Shown here: one piece after another, positions 1-5,710 of the stretch
Position numbering within the stretch: position 1 is the stretch's first letter
Layout of the letters: every line of letters begins with the position of its first letter
Source: Chloroflexota bacterium
Lineage (GTDB): Bacteria > Chloroflexota > Anaerolineae > UBA4142
Length of the DNA: 5,710 bases
Assembly (NCBI GenBank): GCA_023380675.1
Contig: JAMCRS010000401.1
Coordinates: forward strand, 1 to 5,710
Reading direction: 5' to 3'
Position numbers and translations under genes: made by a program
The notes under the pieces: generated by a model
The model's database searches: none
What the model was told of the DNA's origin: nothing
What the model saw: only the letters and a program-made list of their open reading frames with translations

Positions 1-380
1 TCGACGACCGGAATCGCCGACAGGCCGACCGTGACGCCGGTGGTGACCAGCATCAGGCCGCCGAGGAGCTGCCCGACGAGCTTGATGCCGGCACTCAATC
101 CGACGCGATCGTCCAGGACGCCGAGGATAGAGACCCAGGTCGCGCCGACGACGATACTGATGAGCTGCGGCACGTAGAAACGGTCGGCGAACAGGACGAG
201 CGCGACCAGGAACGCGCCGTAGATGGCGACACCGCCCAACAGCGGGATCGTGCCGGTGTGCGCTCTATGCGCCCCCGGCCGGGCGACGATCCCGACACGG
301 ACGGCGACCCGGCGCGCGACCGGCGTGCCTCCAAACGCGAGAACCAGGGCGGTCGCAAAGATCAGCAATAGAGTTGGCAT
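1..380 (-). CDS. WecA/TagO/MraY-family polyprenyl-phosphate sugar-1-phosphate transferase (3' end outside window)
   Basis: Only the first 126 codons are present; the frame is open to the window edge. The family moves a sugar-1-phosphate (often GlcNAc-1-P) from a UDP-sugar to undecaprenyl phosphate at the inner membrane face, the first step of many surface glycans. Visible: an N-terminal membrane segment (residues 3-18), HTGTIPLLGGVAIYG at 41-55, which resembles the IPLVGG stretch of E. coli WecA, a second membrane segment (51-64), a third (72-89), and the paired aspartates D90-D91 in GVLDDRVGLSAGIKLVGQ (87-104). The Asp pair followed by K100 and Q104 is the Mg-binding signature of the family. 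The start ATG (380) is the first possible one, because the in-frame stop of the upstream polymerase gene lies 12 bases before it. No clear Shine-Dalgarno is seen, so translation is probably coupled to the polymerase gene. The exact sugar cannot be assigned; the C-terminal HIHH-type region that would help is missing. Confidence 0.9.
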   Translation of the reverse strand, partial: MPTLLLIFATALVLAFGGTPVARRVAVRVGIVARPGAHRAHTGTIPLLGGVAIYGAFLVALVLFADRFYVPQLISIVVGATWVSILGVLDDRVGLSAGIKLVGQLLGGLMLVTTGVTVGLSAIPVV

Positions 381-389
381 AGAGTTCGG

Positions 390-3300
390 TCACTTGTTCG
401 CGCTTGCGCCCTGGAGGAATGTGACGTACGCCTGCAGCGCCGGCTTGTCCGCGCTGGCGGCGAGCGCGAGCGCGGCTTGGGCGGCCTTGAGCGCCTGATC
501 GTACTGCTGCGCCTTTTGCGAGTTGAGCGCCACCTGCAAGTTCTGCCAAATGGCTTTTTCGTTCTCGGGCGCCAGCGGCGCGGCGGCGACGATCGCGGAC
601 TGCGCGTCGTCCGGGCGATTCAATTGCAGGGCGAGCAGGGCGACGTTCTTCTGCGCGTCGTAGTCGCCGGGAGCGAGGCGGGCCACGGTCTGATATACCG
701 GCAGCGCGAATTGCGGCTGCCCGCGCGCCTTCCAGAGAGCGGCCAGATTGCGCTGCGCCTCCGGATCGTCCGGCGACTTGGCCGCCGCCTGGATCCGAGA
801 TTGAAGATTCTGCAGCTGGGTGCTAAAGTCCTGAAAGCGGGTCAGGTCCGTGCTCTGCGCCGCCTTCGCCAGATCCACCACCTGACGCATGACGGTCACG
901 GCTTCATCGATCTCGCCGTTCTCGGACAAGAAATTGACGAGGTCGAGGCCGAGGAGATAGTCGTTGGGCGATCGCTTGAACGCTTCCTCAAGCTGACTCT
1001 TCGCAAGGTCGAGTTTTCCGGCGCGCTGGTAGATTTCGGAGAGGCTCAGGCGCGCCGCGGCGGAGCCCGGGTCTTGCGCAATCAGGTTGGTGTACGACGC
1101 GATCGCCCGCGCCTGGATCGCCGGCTGCTCGAAGACGGAGAGGGGCCCGTCCTGCAGCGTGTTGTCCGGGTTGGTCAGCGTGGTCGGGTCGAGCGCGAGC
1201 GCGGCCAGGTAGTTGTCCGCCGCTTTGGCCGCGTCCCCTTCGCTGCGGTAATAGTCACCGAGGGAGGCATAGGTCGGCGCGTACCTTTGGTCCCGCTTGA
1301 TCGACTCCTGCAACTGGGCGTAGCCTTTGTCTAACTGCCCGGAGAGAAAGTACACCTGCGCCAGCTCATCCCGCAAGTAGACCGTATTCGGGCTCAGACG
1401 GATCGCGTCCAAGTAATAGTCGATCGATTTCTGGTACTCGGCGGCTTGCTGAGCCTTGTCGGTTACGAGGGACGCCCAGGTGCGATGCAAGCGGGCGAGG
1501 TTCGCCGAGTGGTCGGTATTGAGGGGGTTGATCTGCCGGGCCTGGAGGAGGACTTGCTCGCTGGCGTTGAGCGCGGCCAGACGCTTGGTCGCGTCTGTCT
1601 GCGAGCGCGCATACTCGAGATAGGCGCGACCCAGGAACAGGGCATAATAGTCCTGAGCCGGCTGATAACTCAGCGCCCGCTGGTACACCACAATGCTCTT
1701 GTCCCACGCACCGGCGTTGTCATAGTTCTGACCGACCTTGTAAAGCACGTCCGCGGCAAGCCCGGAGAAGTTGGTCGCATACGTCATGACGGCGACGATC
1801 ACGATCAGGACCGCCGCGGCGGCGAAAGAGATGGGCGAGCGGGCCCACTGCGACACGGTCACGGGCACCTGATCGAACCACATTCCCAGCGCGATCGCCG
1901 CCACGAGGAGAAAGAGGGATACGAAGTAGAGTCCCAGCAGCGCGATGAGCGAGTCGGTCTGGTCTCCCGGCTGAGTGAGGAGGCGCAGGTGCAGCAGGGC
2001 GTACCACATCAGCGCCGTCACCGTCAAGATCGCGAACAGGCCGACCGGAAAAGCGATCCGACCACGCAGGGAGCTCAGCCCAAGAACGGCCGCGAGACCC
2101 CAGGTGATCGCGAGGAGGAAGAAGACGCCGTAGGACGGCGCGCCGCCCTTTGTAAAGAGCGATTTCCCCAAGGCGTCCAGTGCGCTGGCGGTGCCGGACT
2201 GATTGGTGAAAAACTCAAAGCCCAAGGTCACCATGATCAACGCGACGATCGCGGTCCAGCCCAAGACGGCGACCGGCTGGTCCCGGTCGGCCGAAGCCGG
2301 CCGGCGCGTCGGTTCGGCGGTACGGCGAGTCCGGCGCCGACGGGCGTTCGACCGCGAGGGTTCCTCAGGCTCCGCGTGCGGTGCAGCCGAGACCGGCACG
2401 GCCGCGGCCGCGGGCTCGACCAAGCGATTCATGCCCAGGATGACGATGAGCGCCGCGTAGAACCAGAAATACAGCCGCGTCGACGCGATGGCGATACCGA
2501 AATTGATCTCGATCAAGTGCCCCACTACGGCGGCGAGCAGCGCTCCCAACAAGAGCGCGCGGCGAGGGTCGACGGCGTTGTCGGTCTGGCGGTAGCGGCG
2601 CAAGGCGACGTAGACGAGATAGAGCAAGAGGCCGACGACCATGCCAGCCGGCAGTGCGACCCCCACAAAGTTCCAGCCGCGCAGGAATCCAAAGGCGAGC
2701 GCGGAGACGAGGCCGCAAGCGAACCACAGCGCGACGAACGTATTCCGCTCCGCCCGGGTCGCGATCGCCCCCAGCCATTTCAGCACAAAGTAGACCACAG
2801 AAATGTATAGCAGGAGGTAGGCGGCGAACCCCAACAGGCTGGTAATCACGAGCGAATCGAACGTCTCGTTGTGGGAGCGATCGGGCGACGCATTGCGGGA
2901 CTCGTAATGGGCCAGGTCGGGCGGGTAGAATCGGTTGAAGGCGACGTACATCGTCTCGGGCCCGTAGCCGACGAGGGGACGAATCGCGTTGAACAGATCG
3001 TCGCCGGCGCCGGGGGCCCAGAGGGGCGAATGCGGCAGGATGAGCGGAATGTCTCCCTGCCAGATGAGCTCGCGAACCCGGCCGGTTGGATCGGCGGTAT
3101 CGAAAATCGTCCCGAGCCGGCCGACGTAGGGCAGAGATTTCAACGGCTCGAGCGGAGAATTGGGAAGGTTGAACACGGCGACGACCAGAAACCCGAGCAA
3201 TCCGAGTCCCATAACGGCAAGCACGACCCGGCGCGCTCCGCGGATCAACGCGTAAAGAATCGCAAATACGAACAGGCCGGTGGCGAGCCCAACCCAGGGG

Positions 3301-4214
3301 CCGCGACTCTGCGAGTAGAAGATCGTCATGAAGAGCGCGCTCAGGATATTCGTATACGCCGCGAGGAAGACGCTGCCGCGCGGGTCCGCTTTGGCGAGGC
3401 GCGCAAACAAATAGGCGAGAGGGAAGACCAGGACAGCAAATGCGGCGCCGAGAACAAAGTCCGTCAGCCACAGCCCGATCGACAGCGCGAGGGCGACGAG
3501 CGCCAAGCCGACCCAGGTCCAGCGGCGCGGCGTGGAGGCACCGTCCGGCGCGCTCCAATCCATCAGCGCTTCCATCCAGCGCGCAAACGCGAGAGGAAAG
3601 ACGAGGATGAGGTACGCCGCGACGAAGATCGAATTGCCCATATTGGACGCGACGCGCACGGTGACGTCGCCGGCCCAGGGAAGCGGGTCGAACTTGAAAT
3701 GCTGCATGATCCCGTAGAGCGCGATGGGCAGAGCCGTCGCCAGGATCGTGTTGACGGCGCGATCGAACTGCGCGCGCGTGCGGAGCGAGCCGGCGGCGAC
3801 GAGAAAGATTACGATGTAGGAGAACGTGGTGTACGTTCCCTGCATACGCTGGTAGGAGCCCCAGATGCTCACAAAGACGGCAACCGAGAAGAGCGTGGAG
3901 ATGAGGTAGACGACGACGATGAGGAGCGTCGGGAGCAGGAGAGGATTGTCGCGCTGCGCCGAGCGCAAGATTTCCGACGGCGCCGGGCGGGGGGTATCGT
4001 CAGCGCCGTGCAGACTCTTGCGCGCGTTGACTTCGATCTGCCGGACGATCCACACGCCGCACATGAGCACGGCCAGTGAGCGAAGAAGACTGAGCTTGTC
4101 AGGCTCAAAAACGCGGCTGGTGTAAATGTCAAAGAAAAGCGGCACAACGATCAGCGCCGCTAACCAGCCCGCCTCCAAAATTTTATCGCACAATGCTTCA
4201 AGCCGTGTGGGCAT
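390..4214 (-). CDS. O-antigen ligase/polymerase-family (Wzy/WaaL/PglL-like) membrane protein with C-terminal TPR domain
   Basis: A 1274-residue polytopic protein, probably a glycan polymerase or a ligase that transfers lipid-linked glycan outside the cytoplasmic membrane. Residues 15-350 hold about eleven hydrophobic segments. SQSRGPWVGL at 301-310 matches the Wzy_C (PF04932) SRG motif. A large external loop (about 350-455) contains GYGPE (416-420) and RSHNETFD (446-453), where H448 fits the conserved loop histidine of WaaL/PglL-type enzymes. More membrane segments follow to about 595. An Arg-rich linker (about 618-645), probably cytoplasmic, leads to a second membrane module of about five segments (648-815). 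Residues 821-1270 form a TPR solenoid of about ten units, the clearest at 821-854, 945-978, 979-1012, 1052-1085, 1086-1119 and 1185-1218. With about 16 plus 5 segments and an inside N-terminus, the TPRs would lie outside; the segment count is by eye. Usual Wzy proteins are about 400-500 residues, so this is a long fused form. Start ATG 4214 precedes the first hydrophobic segment and sits just downstream of a promoter-like element. Polymerase versus protein O-glycan ligase cannot be decided from sequence. Confidence 0.93.
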   Translation of the reverse strand: MPTRLEALCDKILEAGWLAALIVVPLFFDIYTSRVFEPDKLSLLRSLAVLMCGVWIVRQIEVNARKSLHGADDTPRPAPSEILRSAQRDNPLLLPTLLIVVVYLISTLFSVAVFVSIWGSYQRMQGTYTTFSYIVIFLVAAGSLRTRAQFDRAVNTILATALPIALYGIMQHFKFDPLPWAGDVTVRVASNMGNSIFVAAYLILVFPLAFARWMEALMDWSAPDGASTPRRWTWVGLALVALALSIGLWLTDFVLGAAFAVLVFPLAYLFARLAKADPRGSVFLAAYTNILSALFMTIFYSQSRGPWVGLATGLFVFAILYALIRGARRVVLAVMGLGLLGFLVVAVFNLPNSPLEPLKSLPYVGRLGTIFDTADPTGRVRELIWQGDIPLILPHSPLWAPGAGDDLFNAIRPLVGYGPETMYVAFNRFYPPDLAHYESRNASPDRSHNETFDSLVITSLLGFAAYLLLYISVVYFVLKWLGAIATRAERNTFVALWFACGLVSALAFGFLRGWNFVGVALPAGMVVGLLLYLVYVALRRYRQTDNAVDPRRALLLGALLAAVVGHLIEINFGIAIASTRLYFWFYAALIVILGMNRLVEPAAAAVPVSAAPHAEPEEPSRSNARRRRTRRTAEPTRRPASADRDQPVAVLGWTAIVALIMVTLGFEFFTNQSGTASALDALGKSLFTKGGAPSYGVFFLLAITWGLAAVLGLSSLRGRIAFPVGLFAILTVTALMWYALLHLRLLTQPGDQTDSLIALLGLYFVSLFLLVAAIALGMWFDQVPVTVSQWARSPISFAAAAVLIVIVAVMTYATNFSGLAADVLYKVGQNYDNAGAWDKSIVVYQRALSYQPAQDYYALFLGRAYLEYARSQTDATKRLAALNASEQVLLQARQINPLNTDHSANLARLHRTWASLVTDKAQQAAEYQKSIDYYLDAIRLSPNTVYLRDELAQVYFLSGQLDKGYAQLQESIKRDQRYAPTYASLGDYYRSEGDAAKAADNYLAALALDPTTLTNPDNTLQDGPLSVFEQPAIQARAIASYTNLIAQDPGSAAARLSLSEIYQRAGKLDLAKSQLEEAFKRSPNDYLLGLDLVNFLSENGEIDEAVTVMRQVVDLAKAAQSTDLTRFQDFSTQLQNLQSRIQAAAKSPDDPEAQRNLAALWKARGQPQFALPVYQTVARLAPGDYDAQKNVALLALQLNRPDDAQSAIVAAAPLAPENEKAIWQNLQVALNSQKAQQYDQALKAAQAALALAASADKPALQAYVTFLQGASANK

Positions 4215-4220
4215 GGGCGT

Positions 4221-4249
4221 ATATTACCCCATCTATATCGTAAAATCAA
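4221..4249 (-). promoter_or_regulatory. Candidate sigma70-type promoter for the polymerase gene, placed for a leaderless mRNA
   Basis: On the minus strand TTGATT (4249-4244), a 17-base spacer and TAATAT (4226-4221) lie in the only AT-rich patch of this GC-rich window. The -10-like box ends 6 bases before the ATG at 4214, so transcription at the usual distance would begin at or next to the A of the start codon. No Shine-Dalgarno is seen at the normal spacing; a GGGG lies 11-14 bases upstream of the ATG, inside the spacer. The boxes match consensus at four of six positions each, so this is a prediction. Confidence 0.45.
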
Positions 4250-4253
4250 ATAG

Positions 4254-4943
4254 CGATCCGCTGTCCGCGTGCTCGCTCCGTCCGTCTCGACCCGGCAGGA
4301 CCTCGTCTCTATCCTGGGCGTGCCGCTGAACAAGGTCGACGTCGTGCCGCTCGCCGCCGACGCGCGGTTTGTCCCGCAGCCCGCGGCGGAGATTGAGCGG
4401 GCGCGCGCCAAGTACACCCTGCCGCCGGAGTACGTCTTGAGCGTCGGCATAAACAAGCCGCACAAAAACCTCTCCGCCCTGCTCGACGCGTGGCGGCAGG
4501 TCGATTCCCCGGCGCGCTTGGTTATTGCCGGGCCCTGGGACACGCGTTACCCGCTCGAGAACCAGGCCGGTTCTGCCGGCGTCACATTCCTGCACGAGGT
4601 CGCCGACGCGGACCTGCCGGCGCTGTATGCCGGCGCTTTGCTCTTCGTCATGCCGTCGCTCTACGAAGGGTTCGGTTTGCCGGCGCTCGAAGCGATGGCG
4701 TGCGGCGTCCCGGTCGTCTGTTCGAACGCCGCGTCGCTGCCGGAGGTGGTCGGCGATGCCGCCCTGCTATTCGACCCGACGCGGGTCGAAGAGATTGCCG
4801 CCGCGCTCCAGCGGGCGCTCGCGGCCCGTGCCCTGCGCGATCAACTTGCCGCGCGCTCGCGCGACCGCGCCGCACAGTTCTCGTGGGAGCGCGCCGCACG
4901 CGAAACGCTCCGCGTCTACGCATCCGTCGTCGATCGCCTGTGA
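4254..4943 (+). CDS. GT4-family glycosyltransferase, C-terminal half only (N-terminally truncated; possible pseudogene)
   Basis: The GT-B fold glycosyltransferases of CAZy family GT4 transfer a sugar from a nucleotide-sugar donor and are normally about 350-400 residues. This frame begins directly after an in-frame TAG (4251-4253) and contains only the second half. The first usable start is GTG 4269, giving 224 residues; the six codons before it (RSAVR then V/M) still look like family sequence. [18 protein letters not shown] at the very start corresponds to the region near the middle of full-length relatives (usually xVSxxSRxDL). Then come [12 protein letters not shown] (23-34), [14 protein letters not shown] (55-68, start of the donor-binding domain), LVIAGPW (84-90) and the EX7E signature with E133 and E141 in [19 protein letters not shown] (132-150). 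No Shine-Dalgarno precedes GTG 4269. The donor domain is intact and undamaged to the stop TGA. The acceptor-binding N-terminal domain is absent, and the adjacent DNA belongs to the divergent polymerase gene. It is either a decayed gene, a rearrangement product or an assembly join; independent function is doubtful. Confidence 0.88.
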   Translation, partial: RSAVRVLAPSVSTRQDLVSILGVPLNKVDVVPLAADARFVPQPAAEIERARAKYTLPPEYVLSVGINKPHKNLSALLDAWRQVDSPARLVIAGPWDTRYPLENQAGSAGVTFLHEVADADLPALYAGALLFVMPSLYEGFGLPALEAMACGVPVVCSNAASLPEVVGDAALLFDPTRVEEIAAALQRALAARALRDQLAARSRDRAAQFSWERAARETLRVYASVVDRL

Positions 4944-4946
4944 GGG
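4942..4946 (+). promoter_or_regulatory. Shine-Dalgarno-like GAGGG for the second glycosyltransferase
   Basis: GAGGG overlaps the TGA stop of the preceding glycosyltransferase fragment and lies 6 bases before ATG 4953. The overlap with the stop suggests translational coupling of the two genes and supports the chosen start. Confidence 0.55.
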
Positions 4947-4952
4947 TGGACC

Positions 4953-5710
4953 ATGCATGTGCTGCTCGTCTACAAGGACTACTTTCCGGTCGTGGGTGGC
5001 ATTGAACATCACGTCCAGTTGTTGGCCGAGGGCCTCCGGGAGCGCGGGATCGACGCGCGCGTACTCGTAACCAACACTACTCCGCACACGGTGTGCGAAA
5101 CGATCGACGGCGTGCCGGTGACCAAGACGGGCAGACTCGCGAACGTTTCCTCTGCCCCGATCAGCCCCGCGTTTTTTCGCAGCTTGGCGCGCCTCAGCCG
5201 GGATACCGACGTAACGCATCTCCATTTCCCGTATCCGCCGGCCGAGATCGGCCAGATGCTGTTCGGCCGCGGTCGCCATTTTGTTTTGACTTATCACAGC
5301 GATATCGTTCGGCAGAGAGTGCTTGGCTTCTTCTATCGTCCGCTCCTCTGGCGCGTGCTTCGCAAGGCCGAGCGGATCGCCGTATCAAATCCCCAATACA
5401 TACAGACGTCGCGCTTTTTACGTCCGTTTGCTGCCAAGTGCTCCGTGATCCATTTTGGCGTCGACCTGTCTCGCTTCGATCCAAGCCCGGCGGCTGAGGA
5501 GCGCGCCGAGGCGATCCGCTCGGAGCGGCGGGAGCGAACCCTCATTCTCGCGGTCGGCAAGCTCAGGCACTATAAGGGGATCGACGTCTTGATCCGGGCG
5601 ATGCGGCAGTTGGATTCAGCGTGCGCCCTCGTCGTCGGCAGCGGTCCCTTGGAGCCGGCCTGGCGGCGGCTGGCTGTCGAGACCGGCGTAGGCGACCGTG
5701 TGCAATTCCC
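4953..5710 (+). CDS. GT4-family glycosyltransferase (3' end outside window)
   Basis: 252 codons are present and the frame is open to the window edge, so roughly the last third is missing. The product should be a cytoplasmic or membrane-associated GT-B enzyme adding a hexose-type sugar to a lipid-linked glycan; donor and acceptor cannot be told. Visible in order: a first beta-strand MHVLLVYKDYFPVVGGIEHH (1-20), with the GGIEHHV acceptor-domain motif common to GT4 enzymes; THLHFPYPP (88-96); LTYHSDIV (112-119); IAVSNPQYI (142-150), the usual end of the N-terminal domain; VIHFGVDLSRFDP (165-177); and the start of the donor domain at LILAVGKLRHYKGIDVLIRAM (within 197-217) and VVGSGPLEPAWRRLA (227-241). 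The EX7E motif would lie beyond the edge. The ATG was chosen because it begins the first beta-strand, has a Shine-Dalgarno 6 bases upstream and follows the previous stop by 9 bases, which indicates one operon. Unlike its upstream neighbour, it has a complete N-terminal domain. Confidence 0.93.
   Translation, partial: MHVLLVYKDYFPVVGGIEHHVQLLAEGLRERGIDARVLVTNTTPHTVCETIDGVPVTKTGRLANVSSAPISPAFFRSLARLSRDTDVTHLHFPYPPAEIGQMLFGRGRHFVLTYHSDIVRQRVLGFFYRPLLWRVLRKAERIAVSNPQYIQTSRFLRPFAAKCSVIHFGVDLSRFDPSPAAEERAEAIRSERRERTLILAVGKLRHYKGIDVLIRAMRQLDSACALVVGSGPLEPAWRRLAVETGVGDRVQF

Noticed and set aside
381..389. Terminator or promoter between the polymerase and WecA-like genes
   Set aside because: Only nine bases, with no hairpin or box-like sequence; consistent with co-transcription.
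2365..3558. 397-codon minus-strand frame within the polymerase gene
   Set aside because: An out-of-frame reading of the same DNA; Arg/Pro/Ala-rich and without motifs, while the main frame carries SRG and RSHNETFD.
1446..4079. Long open frames on the plus strand opposite the polymerase gene (454 and 402 codons at 1446-2810 and 2871-4079)
   Set aside because: They are rich in Arg, Gly, Asp and Glu with no recognisable fold. They lie antisense to a protein with clear membrane segments and family motifs, as expected of GC-rich shadow frames.
4241..4246. TAAAAT as a plus-strand -10 box for the glycosyltransferase arm
   Set aside because: Five of six bases match, but no -35-like sequence lies 16-18 bases upstream and no Shine-Dalgarno precedes GTG 4269. 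It also overlaps the better minus-strand element.
5093..5497. 134-codon plus-strand frame inside the second glycosyltransferase
   Set aside because: It overlaps the GT4 frame, which shows ordered family motifs along its whole length; no recognisable domain.

Overview
The window is GC-rich, dense coding DNA from a bacterial surface-polysaccharide locus. It has two divergent arms that meet at a short AT-rich gap near 4215-4250. The organism cannot be fixed from the sequence. High GC, a very long O-antigen polymerase-type protein fused to a TPR tail, and a WecA-like neighbour would fit a Chloroflexota-type bacterium, but this is a low-confidence impression.

Left arm (minus strand, 4214 to 1): a 1274-residue polytopic Wzy/WaaL-superfamily protein with a C-terminal TPR solenoid. 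Nine bases after its stop, in the same reading frame, comes a WecA/TagO/MraY-family polyprenyl-phosphate sugar-1-phosphate transferase, cut off by the window's left edge. The first gene would polymerise or transfer lipid-linked glycans outside the membrane. The second would start the lipid-linked glycan on the inner face.

Right arm (plus strand, about 4254 to 5710): a GT4-type glycosyltransferase that exists only as its C-terminal nucleotide-sugar-binding half. It is followed after 9 bases by a normal-looking GT4 glycosyltransferase that runs off the right edge (252 codons seen). These would add sugars in the cytoplasm to the lipid-linked precursor.

The most notable points are: the abrupt loss of the N-terminal half of the first GT4 exactly at the divergent junction (gene decay, rearrangement breakpoint or assembly join); a promoter-like element placed so that the polymerase mRNA would be leaderless; and the unusual build of the polymerase (Wzy core, Arg-rich linker, second membrane module, about ten TPRs). 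I see no RNA genes, CRISPR, insertion sequences or long repeats. No wholly new system is evident.
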